DNA of 64,000 nucleotides from Luteibacter rhizovicinus DSM 16549. Lineage in GTDB: Bacteria > Pseudomonadota > Gammaproteobacteria > Xanthomonadales > Rhodanobacteraceae. Under the pieces are notes generated by a model. It was not told the origin of the DNA, made no database searches, and was given only the letters and a program-made list of their open reading frames with translations. A program made the position numbers and the translations under genes. Shown one piece after another: positions 43,851 through 53,555 of the stretch; positions within the stretch are counted from its first letter, which is position 1; each line of letters begins with the position of its first letter. The stretch is taken from positions 1,736,001-1,800,000 of the forward strand of contig NZ_CP017480.1 in assembly GCF_001887595.1 (NCBI RefSeq), read 5' to 3'.

Positions 43851-46800
43851 GTGGGGACGAACCTGGCCTTGTCGGCCCAGCTGGCGACCTCCGACCTGAC
43901 GCCGAGCGGCAGCACCAACCTGGCGAACTACGCGATCAATGCGCCCGTCCTGGGCATCGGCAACATCACGCCGGCACAGCTCACGGTCACCGTCACGAAT
44001 AACCCGACGAAGACCTACAACGGGAGCACCGATGCGGCGCTTTCCTCGGGTAACTTCCTCGTCGGCGGCTGGGTAAACGGCGAGAGCGGTACGATCAACC
44101 CCAGTGCGACGGCCAGCTACGACAGCGCGAATGCGAGCGCCTCGAATGGCCGGACGGTCACCGCGACGCTGACGCCGGGCAACTACGTCCTCGGCAACGG
44201 CACGCTGTTGTCCAACTACAACGTGGATCTCACGGCGACCGGCACCGGCACGATCAACCAGGCACCGCTGTTCGTCACCGGTGTCTTCGCGACGAACAAG
44301 AGCTACGACACCACCACGACCGACACGCTCAACCTGACCCGGGCCGGCCTCGCCGGCCTGGTCAGCACCGATGCGGGCAATGCCAGCAAGCTCGCGCTGG
44401 ACCTGTCCGGCGTCTCGGCGAACTTCAGCCAGGCGAACGTCGGCACCGGCCTGGCCGTGACGGCGACCGGCTTTGGCATCACCGGCAGCGCGGCGGCGAA
44501 CTACATCCTGCAGCCAGTTACGGGGCTGGCCGCCAACATCACGCGCGCCATCCTGACGCTGAGCGGCGTGACGGCCAACGACAAGACGTACGACAACACG
44601 ACGGATGCGACGCTCACCATCGCAGGTAATGCGGCGTTGCACGGCGTGTTCGGCGGCGACACGGTCGGTTTCGACGGTACGGGCGCGTCCGGTCGGTTCG
44701 CGACGGCAAATGCAGGTACCAACCTGGGTGTCTCCGTGGGTGGTTTCATCCTGAATGGCGGTAGCTCGAACAACTACCAGTTGCAGCAGCCCGCGGGGCT
44801 GACGGCGACGATCAATCCCAAGCAGCTGACCGCCGTGATCATCGGTAGCCCGACCAAGGTGTATGACGGCACGGACTCGGCGACGCTGACCGCCGCCGAC
44901 TACGAGCTGGACGGTTTCGTCGGCGGCCAGGGCGCGTCCGTGCCGCAGTCCGCCACGGCGAACTACGTAACCAAGAATGTCGGCACCGGCCTCGATGTCG
45001 TCTCCACACTGGTCACCTCCGACTTCGTTGCAAACGCCGGTACCAATCTTTCGAACTACATCCTTCCGACCGCAGGCGCGGGCAACCAGGGCGTGATCCA
45101 GTCGAAGGTGATCGACCTGACCGGCACGCGCGTCTACGACGGCACCGCCACGGCCGACAGCTCGCTGTTCGGCGTATTGCAGGGCGTGAACGGGGAAACC
45201 CTCGGCGTCAGCGGCAGTGGCACCCTGGTCGACAAGAATGTCGGCGAAGAAAAGTCCTTCGATAACCTCGGTAATCTTGCGCTGACCAACGGTGGTAACG
45301 GTGGTCTTGCAAGCAATTACACGCTCGTCGGTGGTGTCGACTGGGTGACGATCACGCCGAAAGCGCTGACCGCGGACTTTCTGGCCGCTGACAAGATCTA
45401 CAACGCCAACACGATCGCCGTGGTGAACGTGCCGGCGACGCTCAACGGCCTGGTCAGCGGCGACGACATCACCCTGGTCAATCCGAACAGTGCGCACTTC
45501 TCGGACAAGAATGTCGGCACCGGCAAGACCGTCACCGGTGACATGTCGATCACCGGCAACGATGTCGGCAATTACACGTTCACCCAGGGCACGACGACGG
45601 CATCGATCAGCGCGCTGCACATCACTGTTAGTGCCACCGGCAAGGACCGTCAGTACGACGCGACTGTCGACGATCCGGGTACCAAGGTAAACGGCGGCGT
45701 TCTTGGCAGCGACACCGTCAACTTTACTTACGGCTCCGCGACGTTCGGCGACAAGAATGTTGGAAACAACAAGACGGTGACCGTCACCGGTATCGGCAGC
45801 ACGGGTGCCGATGCCGCAAACTACGTGGTCGACAACACTACGGTGACGACGACGGCGAACATTACGCAGCGCGTGCTCAACCTGAGCGGAACACGCATCT
45901 ACGATGGCACCCTCGATGCCGACGCCAATACGCTCGCTCCGGGCGGCGTCCTGTCGACCGGCCTGGCCGGCGAGACGCTGGTCCTTGCGGGCAAGGGCGC
46001 GACGGCCGACAAGAACGTCGGCACCAAGAAGGACTTCAACCTCGGCACCCTCAACATCGCCGATGGCACCAACGGTGGCCTTTCCAGTAACTACACGCTG
46101 GCCGGCGGTACGGACAAGCTCACTATTACGGCACGGCCGCTGACCGCGACGTTCGATGCCTTCAGTAAGACCTACGATGGCAACACGCTCGCTGCCCTTA
46201 CGAACGCCGGACTTGTCATGGCGAACGGATCGCTCACCAGCGGTAAGATCACGGGTGACGACGTCTCGCTGACCAACCAGAACGCGGGCACCTTCGATAC
46301 CAAGAACGTCGGCAACGGCAAGACCGTCACCGGCAGCATGGGCATCACCGGTGGCGACGCCGGGAACTACACTTTTACCAACGGCACGGCGCTGGCCAAC
46401 ATCGGCAAGCTGGACCTGACGGTAAGCGCGTTGGGTCACAACAAGGTGTACGACGGCACGACGGCCGATCCCCTCCTCGTTCTCAGCAGCAATGCCGTGT
46501 CCGGCGACGACATCATTCTTGGTGACGGCTCGGTCGCGTTCAACGACAAGAACGTGGGCATCGGCAAGACGATCCAGGTCGACGGTATCACCGTGGGTGG
46601 CGGCGATGCGGGTAACTACAACCTGCTGAACACGACGACGACCACCACGGCCGACATCACACCGTTCATCATCAACCTGCACAGCACGCGTGTGTACAAC
46701 GGTCGCACCGACGTCAGTTCGTTGCTGTTCGGCAATGGCGTGGTCAACGGCACGAACGGGGAGACGCTCACGCTCAACGGCAGCTCCAACGTCGCCGACA

Positions 46801-48662
46801 AGAACGTCCAGAACGGCAAGGTATTCGACGGCGCCCATGACATGACGCTGGGCAATGACAGCGGCCTGGCCAGCAACTATGCCATCGGTACGTCCACGCT
46901 GGACATCACGCCGTTGACGATCACGGTCGGTGCCACGGCGGACAACAAGGTCTACGACGCCAACACGTCCGCCCATGCCCTCGTGGACAGCAACGGTGTG
47001 ATCACCGGCGACACGGTGTCCTTCACCGCCGGCTCGGCCAGCTTCCTCGACAAGAACGTCGCCGACGGCAAGGAAGTGGACGTGGCGGGTATCACGGCCT
47101 CGGGTGCCGATGCCGGTAACTATCTGTTCAACGCAACGACGAAGACGACGGCGAACATCACCCCGCTCAACATCGTGGTGGGTGCGACCGCCAGCGACAA
47201 GGTCTACGACGGCAACAACAGTGCCACCGCCACGCTCGGTAGCGGCGGGATCCTGGGCACCGACGTGGTGACCTTCAGTGGCGATCCCGCCACGTTCAGC
47301 GACAAGAACGTGGCCAACGGCAAGACCGTGACCGTGGCTGGCATCGTCAGCGGCGGCACGGACGCAGGCAACTACACGTTCAACCACGTCGCGCAGACCA
47401 CAGCCAACATCACCCCGCTCGCCATCACCGGCACGATCGTCGCCGGCAACAAGACGTACGACGGCAACACCACGGCGCAGACCAGCGGCACGGTCACCGG
47501 GATGATTGCCGGCGATCAGTTGGGCGTGAGCAGCACGGGAACCTTTACCGACAAGAACGCCGGTAATGGCAAGGGCGTGAACGTGGCCGGCGTGCTCACG
47601 GGTGTGGATGCGGGTAACTACACGCTGACCACGAACGCCACGACGACGGCCGACATCTACAAGGTCGTGCTCAACCTCGATGGTACCCGCGTCTACGATG
47701 GCAGCACCGTCGCCTCGGCCGGCATGTTCGGCAGCGCGGGCGTGATCGCTGGCGTGGCCGGTGAGAGCCTGATCCTCAGCGGCCAGGGTGTGCTCGGCAG
47801 CAAGAATGTGGCGACCGACCTGGCGCTGGCGGCACTCGGCTCGCTGGCGCTGAACGACGATGGCGCGGGCCTGGCCTCCAATTACACGCTCGTCGGCGGT
47901 AACCATATCGCTACCGTCACCCCGCTCGGCATCCACGCCGGTATCACCGCGGACGACAAGGTGTACGACGGCGATACGGCGGCAGTCACGCACGGTGTGT
48001 TGAGCGGCGTGCTCGGCAGCGACCAGGTCAGCCTGGCGACCAACGGTGCTTTCGTCGACAAGAACGCAGGCAACGGCAAGACCGTGAATGTCGACGGCAC
48101 GATCTCGGGTGGCGACGCCGGCAACTACATGCTCATCGTCAATCCCACCACCACGGCGAGCATCACCAAGCGGCCGGTTGTCGTCGGCGCGCAAGGCACG
48201 GACAAGTTCTTCGATGGCAACACGTCGGATCGCGCCGTGCTTTCGAGCCAGGGCATCCTGCCCGGTGACGTGATCGCCTTCGGTACGGCCAGTGCCTTGT
48301 TCGGCGACTCCACGGTCGGTGTCGGCAAGGCGGTGTCGGTCTCCGGTATCTATGCGACGGGTCCGGACGCGGGTAACTACGCGTTCAACACGACGGCGGA
48401 GACCACGGCCAGCATCAACCAGAGCTCGTCGCAGGGCGCATCGGCGATCACCCTGGTGCAGCTCGACTCGGTGCTCGGCCCGGACCAGATCGCGACGCCT
48501 TACGGTGTCGCGTCGAATGTCACGGTCGGTCCGTTCTCCGGAAACCACAAGAAGACCCGCCAGCCGCTCGAGAAGAACGTGCAGCGCGCCGACTTTGTCC
48601 CGGGCCTGTCGTTGCAGGTCGTCGATGGCGGCGTGCGGCTTCCGGCGGACGCGATGCAGTGA
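43851..48662 (+). CDS. TpsA 3' part: remaining YDG/MBG modules and C-terminus
   Basis: Open frame continuing the exoprotein after the shift; its coding sense really begins near 43697, before the first ATG at 43851. It carries about 17 further modules, each with a [KR]-x-Y-[DN] signature (KTYNG, KSYDT, RVYDG, KIYNA, RQYDA and so on) and ends of NITP/SIT type. It has no signal peptide or secretion domain, so alone it could not be exported. Ends ...LQVVDGGVRLPADAMQ. Confidence 0.8.
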   Translation: MGTNLALSAQLATSDLTPSGSTNLANYAINAPVLGIGNITPAQLTVTVTNNPTKTYNGSTDAALSSGNFLVGGWVNGESGTINPSATASYDSANASASNGRTVTATLTPGNYVLGNGTLLSNYNVDLTATGTGTINQAPLFVTGVFATNKSYDTTTTDTLNLTRAGLAGLVSTDAGNASKLALDLSGVSANFSQANVGTGLAVTATGFGITGSAAANYILQPVTGLAANITRAILTLSGVTANDKTYDNTTDATLTIAGNAALHGVFGGDTVGFDGTGASGRFATANAGTNLGVSVGGFILNGGSSNNYQLQQPAGLTATINPKQLTAVIIGSPTKVYDGTDSATLTAADYELDGFVGGQGASVPQSATANYVTKNVGTGLDVVSTLVTSDFVANAGTNLSNYILPTAGAGNQGVIQSKVIDLTGTRVYDGTATADSSLFGVLQGVNGETLGVSGSGTLVDKNVGEEKSFDNLGNLALTNGGNGGLASNYTLVGGVDWVTITPKALTADFLAADKIYNANTIAVVNVPATLNGLVSGDDITLVNPNSAHFSDKNVGTGKTVTGDMSITGNDVGNYTFTQGTTTASISALHITVSATGKDRQYDATVDDPGTKVNGGVLGSDTVNFTYGSATFGDKNVGNNKTVTVTGIGSTGADAANYVVDNTTVTTTANITQRVLNLSGTRIYDGTLDADANTLAPGGVLSTGLAGETLVLAGKGATADKNVGTKKDFNLGTLNIADGTNGGLSSNYTLAGGTDKLTITARPLTATFDAFSKTYDGNTLAALTNAGLVMANGSLTSGKITGDDVSLTNQNAGTFDTKNVGNGKTVTGSMGITGGDAGNYTFTNGTALANIGKLDLTVSALGHNKVYDGTTADPLLVLSSNAVSGDDIILGDGSVAFNDKNVGIGKTIQVDGITVGGGDAGNYNLLNTTTTTTADITPFIINLHSTRVYNGRTDVSSLLFGNGVVNGTNGETLTLNGSSNVADKNVQNGKVFDGAHDMTLGNDSGLASNYAIGTSTLDITPLTITVGATADNKVYDANTSAHALVDSNGVITGDTVSFTAGSASFLDKNVADGKEVDVAGITASGADAGNYLFNATTKTTANITPLNIVVGATASDKVYDGNNSATATLGSGGILGTDVVTFSGDPATFSDKNVANGKTVTVAGIVSGGTDAGNYTFNHVAQTTANITPLAITGTIVAGNKTYDGNTTAQTSGTVTGMIAGDQLGVSSTGTFTDKNAGNGKGVNVAGVLTGVDAGNYTLTTNATTTADIYKVVLNLDGTRVYDGSTVASAGMFGSAGVIAGVAGESLILSGQGVLGSKNVATDLALAALGSLALNDDGAGLASNYTLVGGNHIATVTPLGIHAGITADDKVYDGDTAAVTHGVLSGVLGSDQVSLATNGAFVDKNAGNGKTVNVDGTISGGDAGNYMLIVNPTTTASITKRPVVVGAQGTDKFFDGNTSDRAVLSSQGILPGDVIAFGTASALFGDSTVGVGKAVSVSGIYATGPDAGNYAFNTTAETTASINQSSSQGASAITLVQLDSVLGPDQIATPYGVASNVTVGPFSGNHKKTRQPLEKNVQRADFVPGLSLQVVDGGVRLPADAMQ

Positions 48663-48714
48663 TGCCTCGCTCCGCGCCGCACGCCTTCATTCCCTCCTTC
48701 GTATCGAACTCCTG

Positions 48715-50394
48715 ATGACCATGGCCATTCTCTCCAAGCGCGCCGCGAACGTTCTCGGTGCATGCATCCTCCTCGCGCTCGCTTCCACGGCTGGCGCGCA
48801 AGTCCGTCCGCCGCAGAGCGGCGATCTGTTGCGGCAGGTGCCCGTGACCCCGCCGCCGTCGAAGTCCGACGACACCGGTCTCAAGCTGACACCCCAGGCC
48901 AGAGCCGACCAGGGCGACAGCGCGCCCTTCCACGTGACGACCATCGAGATCACCGGGGCCACCCTGATCCCTGTGGACCAGTTGCATGCGCTGGTCGCGT
49001 CTGGCGAAGGCAAGGACATCACGCTGCGCGAGCTCAATGCGCTGGCCGATCGCATCACCGCCGAGTACCGCGCGAAGGGTTACCCGCTTACGCTGGCCTA
49101 TGTTCCTGCGCAGACGCTCAGCGGTGGCACCGTGCGCATCGCCGTGCAGGAGGCGCGTTTGGGCAAGGTGGTGTTCGAGAACCATAGCGCCACGCACGAC
49201 GGTCCCTTGAAGGCGACGCTCGATCCGCTCACCAGTGGTGCACCGATCAGCGCGCACGGTTTCGATCGCAGCCTGCTCCTGCTCGGCGACATTCCCGGTG
49301 TGATGGAGACGTCGGCACTCCGTCCCGGTGACGAGCCGGGCACCTCGGACCTCGCCGTTCGCGCCGACGATCGTCCGCGCTACACCGGCCTGGTCGCGCT
49401 CGACGACTACGGCAACCAGTACACCGGCCGTGCGCGGCTCACCGGCACGTTCAACGTCAACGGCCTGTTCCACCAGGGCGACCTGCTCGATGCCACTGCG
49501 TTATCCGCGGGCTCGAACATGAACTACGGCCGCCTCGGCTATCGGTATCTCCTCAACGGCGAAGGTACCGTGCTCGGTGCCTCCGTCTCCTCACTCGACT
49601 ACAAGCTCAAGGGTGATCTGCGGGTGCTCGATGCGCACGGCACGGCCCAGGTTGCCAGCCTGTTCATCAGTCATCCGTTCATTCGGTCCACCGATGGAAA
49701 CCTGTACGGCCAGCTTGGCTACGATCGTCGTCATCTCAACGATTCGATCGACATCGTCGGCTTGCGCACGCTGCGCCACACCTATGGCTGGACCGGCACC
49801 CTCGCGGGCGATCAGCGCGATACGCATGGCGTCACCAACTTCAATGTTTCCGCAACCTACGGTTTGCTCGGATTCGACGATGCCTTCGCGCAGTTCATCG
49901 ATGCGATCAGCACGCAGACGAGAGGGCACTACCTGAAGTACACCGCCTCGATCAGCCGTCTGCAGCAGCTTTCCGAGAACAATGCGGTGTATCTCGGTTT
50001 CCAGGGCCAGTGGGCAAACAAGAACCTCGATACCGCCGAGCAGTTCTATCTCGGCGGTGCCAACAACGTCCGCGGTTACGACACCGGCGTGCTGGCGGGT
50101 ACACAGGGCCAGATGGTCAACCTCGAGTTCCGTCGCAGCCTGCACCTCGGCCTGCCCGGTAGTCTGACGGCCCTGGCTTTCGCCGACGCCGGCCACGTGA
50201 CGATCTACAAGGACCGGTTCGCACCGGGTACCAACAGCGCGCATATGCAGGACATCGGCCTCGGCATGCGCTGGCAGGGCGACGACCAGTGGTCGCTGAG
50301 CGCCGACGTGTCGCACCCGATCGGCGTGCGTCCCGAACTCGCCGGTGAGTCCCACGACACGCGCGCCTGGGTGCAGATCCAGAAAGGCTTCTAA
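48715..50394 (+). CDS. TpsB transporter (ShlB/FhaC/HecB family)
   Basis: 559-residue outer-membrane partner that secretes TpsA. Signal peptide (LGACILLALASTAGA) after MTMAILSKRAANV, a POTRA-type domain (FHVTTIEITGATLIPVDQLHAL; ADRITAEYRAKGYPL; VRIAVQEARLGKV), then a 16-strand-type barrel with the family loop motif NNVRGYDTG and a C-terminal strand WVQIQKGF. Starts 52 bp after tpsA, with no terminator between, so probably one operon under the Clp/CRP-type site. A longer frame from 48292 overlaps tpsA and is rejected. Confidence 0.93.
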   Translation: MTMAILSKRAANVLGACILLALASTAGAQVRPPQSGDLLRQVPVTPPPSKSDDTGLKLTPQARADQGDSAPFHVTTIEITGATLIPVDQLHALVASGEGKDITLRELNALADRITAEYRAKGYPLTLAYVPAQTLSGGTVRIAVQEARLGKVVFENHSATHDGPLKATLDPLTSGAPISAHGFDRSLLLLGDIPGVMETSALRPGDEPGTSDLAVRADDRPRYTGLVALDDYGNQYTGRARLTGTFNVNGLFHQGDLLDATALSAGSNMNYGRLGYRYLLNGEGTVLGASVSSLDYKLKGDLRVLDAHGTAQVASLFISHPFIRSTDGNLYGQLGYDRRHLNDSIDIVGLRTLRHTYGWTGTLAGDQRDTHGVTNFNVSATYGLLGFDDAFAQFIDAISTQTRGHYLKYTASISRLQQLSENNAVYLGFQGQWANKNLDTAEQFYLGGANNVRGYDTGVLAGTQGQMVNLEFRRSLHLGLPGSLTALAFADAGHVTIYKDRFAPGTNSAHMQDIGLGMRWQGDDQWSLSADVSHPIGVRPELAGESHDTRAWVQIQKGF

Positions 50395-50411
50395 AGCGCT
50401 GCCTCGCTCCG

Positions 50412-50537
50412 TGTGGGAGCCGATTCATCGGCGATAGGGTGCTCGCGATTACCCTGTGGGAGCCGATTCATCGGCGATCCCGCCGCAGCGGGCCAGATTT
50501 TCCGCGAGCACCCATCGCCGCTGAAGCGGCTCCCACA
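50412..50537. repeat. REP composite, three units
   Basis: Forward unit (50412-50436), second forward unit (50455-50479), a CCCGC-CGCA-GCGGG hairpin, linker, and a reverse GC-stem unit (50513-50537). Occupies the gap between convergent tpsB and MFS genes. Confidence 0.88.
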
Positions 50538-50556
50538 TTTGCCGATGAATCCGTCC

Positions 50557-52095
50557 CTATGTTTTCTTGACGGGGCGGATCATGAGGCCGGCTGCGACGG
50601 CGGATAGCACGGCCAAGCCGGCCGACAGCACCATGACGCGCCGGAATCCCGCGACGAACGCGGCATCGACCGCCTGCCGCGCCGCCTCGTTCGTCAGCTG
50701 CATACCCGCCAGCTTCGCCTTCTGTGCCATCACGCTCTGCGCGACATCGGCCGGCACGTCTTTCAGTCCGGTCTGCAGCGCTGCGTCGAAGCCCTGCGTC
50801 AGCACGATGCCAAACACCGCGATAGCGAGCAGGCCGGCCACGCGGGAGACGGCGTTGTTCACACCCGAGGCCGTGCCGGCCAGCGCGGGGTCGAGCGCGT
50901 TCATCACGGTGGTCGTCAGCGGTGCGATGGTGATGCTCATGCCCAGGCCGAGCACGCAGGCGGCCGGGAAGAACGTCGTCCAGTAGGAACCGCCGACGCC
51001 GGGCAGCGCGTAGAGCGCAAAGCCCGCGGCGGCGATGGTCGGGCCGACGATCAGCGGCAGGCGTGCGCCGACGACATCGACGAGTCGCCCTGTCCATCGC
51101 GAGAGCAGGAACATGATGGCGATGAAGGGCAGCAACGAGGCGCCCGCCGCCGTCGCCCCATAACCCTGCACCTGGATCAGGTTCAGGGGAACGAAGAACA
51201 TGCTGCCGCCGAGCGACGCGTAGAGCAGCAGGGTGAGCACGTTGGCGCCGGCAAAGTCGCGATCGCGAAACAGACCGAGGGGCAGCATCGGCGCGGCGAT
51301 GCGCATCTCGACGATGACGAAGGCCACCAGTCCGACGATTCCGACGATCACGGAGATCATCACGCCTGCGGAAAACCATCCCTGCAACGGCGCCTCGATG
51401 AAGGCGTAAACGACGCCCGCCAGGCCGATCGTCGCGAGGACGGCTCCGGCGATATCGATGTGCCCGCTATTCATCCCCTTGCTTTCCGGCACCCGCCAGA
51501 AACAGACGACGACCAGCAGGATGCCCAGCGGGAGATTGACCAGGAACGCCCAGTGCCACGACGCGTGTTCGACGAGGAAGCCACCGAGGACGGGACCGAT
51601 GGCGGCGGTGATGCCACTGAACGCCGACCACGTCCCGATGGCGGCACCCCGTCGCTCCTTCGGGTAGGCGGAGCTGAGCAACGCGAGACTACCCGGAATG
51701 AGCAAGGCCGCCCCCGCCCCCTGCAGGGCGCGCATGCCGATCAGCCATGCCACATTCGCCGACGCGGCGCATCCCAGCGAAGCGAGCGTAAACACCACCG
51801 CGCCGATGACGAAGACACGCCGTCGCCCATAGTGATCGCCGAGCACCCCACCCACCAACAGCAGGGCGGAGACGAGCAGGGCATAACTTTCCATCACCCA
51901 TTGCGCGTCGGCGGTGGTCGCGTTCATGGCGCGCTGGATGGCGGGGAGGGCGACGTTCACGATGGTGCCGTCGACGAAGGCCATGCCCGAGCCGACCACG
52001 GCGGCGACCAGGGTCCAGCGTCGGGCGGATTCGCTACAAGGGACCGCGTCGCTGCCGGTCGGGTCGTCGCAAGGAGGCGTATCGGGGTTGCTCAT
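50557..52095 (-). CDS. MFS transporter, DHA2 (EmrB/QacA) family
   Basis: Proton-coupled drug efflux pump with 14 predicted membrane helices in 512 residues. Family signatures: FVDGTIVNVALPAIQ in helix 1, the DHYGRRR loop, QGAGAALLIPGSLALL, and IGPVLGGFLVEHASWHWAFLVN split by the loop. No adjacent EmrA-type membrane-fusion gene or regulator, so substrate and control are open. Confidence 0.92.
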   Translation of the reverse strand: MSNPDTPPCDDPTGSDAVPCSESARRWTLVAAVVGSGMAFVDGTIVNVALPAIQRAMNATTADAQWVMESYALLVSALLLVGGVLGDHYGRRRVFVIGAVVFTLASLGCAASANVAWLIGMRALQGAGAALLIPGSLALLSSAYPKERRGAAIGTWSAFSGITAAIGPVLGGFLVEHASWHWAFLVNLPLGILLVVVCFWRVPESKGMNSGHIDIAGAVLATIGLAGVVYAFIEAPLQGWFSAGVMISVIVGIVGLVAFVIVEMRIAAPMLPLGLFRDRDFAGANVLTLLLYASLGGSMFFVPLNLIQVQGYGATAAGASLLPFIAIMFLLSRWTGRLVDVVGARLPLIVGPTIAAAGFALYALPGVGGSYWTTFFPAACVLGLGMSITIAPLTTTVMNALDPALAGTASGVNNAVSRVAGLLAIAVFGIVLTQGFDAALQTGLKDVPADVAQSVMAQKAKLAGMQLTNEAARQAVDAAFVAGFRRVMVLSAGLAVLSAVAAGLMIRPVKKT

Positions 52096-52188
52096 CGCTA
52101 CAGCCTAGCGTGACAAGGGCATGGCCGCCTTGGACGTGACGTTGACAGCGCTAGTGATCTGCTTGGGTTTCGCGACGCGGAGGCTGCC

Positions 52189-52323
52189 ATGAAAGAGCGC
52201 GACACTTACGATGAACCGACCACCGGCTCCGGCGACCCCACGCACGGCGACGGTCCCAAGCCTGTCGAGCCCGTCAACACGGGCTCAGGCGATCCCCAGC
52301 ACAAGACCGACCCGATCGCCTGA
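52189..52323 (+). CDS. Small repeat peptide, 44 aa
   Basis: Too short for usual gene calling but well formed: GGAGG about 5 nt before ATG 52189, 44 codons, TGA at 52321. The sequence is charged, Gly/Pro/Asp-rich and without hydrophobic segments. It contains two copies of TGSGDPxH (TGSGDPTH and TGSGDPQH) separated by GDGPKPVEPVN. TTGACA at 52142-52147 could be a -35 but no good -10 is placed right. Function unknown; probably disordered. Confidence 0.6.
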   Translation: MKERDTYDEPTTGSGDPTHGDGPKPVEPVNTGSGDPQHKTDPIA

Positions 52324-52348
52324 GCGCTGCATACGGCGCCGGGGCGTT

Positions 52349-52933
52349 CTAGAGAAGGCCGGGTATCAACGCCCTGGTTCGGCGTTTATATGCCGAGTAC
52401 GCCTCGCCAAACGTCTCGCCGAGCATGCGCTCCTCCATGCGCAGCTTGCGCCAGAACGAAGCGAACACGATCAGCACCGCGAAGATGCCGCGCACATCCC
52501 CCACCTTCACGGCCGTGCCGATGAAGGCCAGCAGGATGCCGGTATAGATGGGATGGCGAACGTAACGGTAAGGGCCAGCCTCGATCAGCACATGATCGTG
52601 CTTGATCTGCACCACGCTGCTCCAGTTGCGTCCGAGCAGCACTCGAGACCAGATCGCCAGCGCGACACCCGTCACGACGAGCACGAAAGCGATGGCGAAA
52701 AAAGGCACCGTGTGCGGCACGATGCCCTCACGCAGCCAGGTATGGCCATACCATTCACCGGGGCCGAGCAGGACGAAAGCGACCGCCAGCGGGAGCCAGT
52801 AAAAGGCTAGCCGGGTCAACCACGGCTCGCCGCGCGCGGCGGTCTTGTTACCCCAGGCGCTCCATAGCCACCACACCAGCAGGATCCGCCAGGCGGTGTC
52901 GATGCCCTGCGTGAGCCATTGTTCCGTTGTCAT
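52349..52933 (-). CDS. Isoprenylcysteine carboxyl methyltransferase-like membrane protein
   Basis: Integral membrane methyltransferase of the ICMT/PEMT-like type. Several helices, then the signature GPYRYVRHPIYTGIL with EERMLGETFGEAYSAYKRR further on, where SAM is bound. ATG 52933 is preferred because AGGAG is 7 nt upstream; ATG 52939 is too close to it. About 194 residues. The substrate in bacteria is unknown. Confidence 0.87.
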   Translation of the reverse strand: MTTEQWLTQGIDTAWRILLVWWLWSAWGNKTAARGEPWLTRLAFYWLPLAVAFVLLGPGEWYGHTWLREGIVPHTVPFFAIAFVLVVTGVALAIWSRVLLGRNWSSVVQIKHDHVLIEAGPYRYVRHPIYTGILLAFIGTAVKVGDVRGIFAVLIVFASFWRKLRMEERMLGETFGEAYSAYKRRTRALIPGLL

Positions 52934-53068
52934 CGCCATGCTCCTTTCCCCGGAGCATGCTAGGCGATGGCGGGGCGCGCCGGCCCCTGCCTTAAGTCCT
53001 GTCGATCCGCCTTTGGCCTATTCGACGTTTCCATGAGGGCCCATGTCGCGGCCCTGGAGGAGCCTCCC

Positions 53069-53545
53069 ATGTCAGGTCGTTTTCAGCGCATCACGCCTTT
53101 CCTCTGGTTCGATACCCAGGCCGAAGAGGCCGCGAACTACTACGTCTCGATTTTCCCGAACTCGCGGGTCACCAGCGTCACCCGCTACACCCGGGAGGCG
53201 GCGCAAGCGTCCGGCCGCCCGGTGGACTCGGTCATGACGGCCGCTTTCGAGCTCGACGGCCAACAGGTGACCGCGCTCAACGGTGGCCCGATCTTCACGT
53301 TTACCGAGGCGCTCTCGCTGGTCGTGCGCTGCCACGACCAAGCGGAGATCGACCACTACTGGGACAAGCTTTCCGCCGGTGGCGATCCGCAGGCCCAAGC
53401 CTGCGGCTGGCTCAAGGACAAGTACGGCCTGTCCTGGCAGATCGTCCCAGACGACATCGAAGCCCTGGTGCAGAACCCTGGCTCGGTCGCCGCCCTCATG
53501 CAGATGAAGAAGATCGACATCGCGGCGATGAAGGCGGCAGCCTGA
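53069..53545 (+). CDS. VOC/PhnB-like (3-demethylubiquinone methyltransferase-type) protein
   Basis: 158-residue glyoxalase-fold protein of the PF06983 type: ITPFLWFDTQAEEAANYYVSIFPNS at the N-terminus (in two pieces), then ALNGGPIFTFTEALSLVV and GWLKDKYGLSWQIVP. Function of this family is mostly unknown. GGAGGAG precedes the ATG at 53069. Stands alone, converging with the NmrA-like gene. Confidence 0.88.
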   Translation: MSGRFQRITPFLWFDTQAEEAANYYVSIFPNSRVTSVTRYTREAAQASGRPVDSVMTAAFELDGQQVTALNGGPIFTFTEALSLVVRCHDQAEIDHYWDKLSAGGDPQAQACGWLKDKYGLSWQIVPDDIEALVQNPGSVAALMQMKKIDIAAMKAAA

Positions 53546-53555
53546 GCCCTCCGCG

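Larger units (their letters stand above)
40382..48662 (+). pseudogene. Giant two-partner-secretion exoprotein TpsA, frameshifted
   Basis: One gene of 2,759 codons if a single extra C is removed from GGAAACCGTCC near 43697. With it removed, the frame reads ...APLTGN-VLDVGIVNASKIYDG..., joining the two frames exactly within the repeat pattern. Parts in order: extended signal peptide (MNRIYRLCWNAATSQWVAASE), a TPS/haemagglutination-activity domain with NPNGVLFG, and about 24 YDG/MBG modules of roughly 80-100 residues. The C-terminus, about 80 residues, has no repeats. The partner transporter TpsB follows 52 bp later. It may be a true mutation, a reversible switch or an assembly error. Confidence 0.85.

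Noticed and set aside
43671..48548. 1,625-codon open frame on the minus strand opposite tpsA
   Set aside because: Antisense shadow of a GC-rich repetitive gene; composition is Arg/Val/Asp-biased, without domains, and the plus strand has clear modules.
40382..48662. Repeats considered as a CRISPR array
   Set aside because: Units are about 240-300 bp, coding and diverged, and belong to protein modules.
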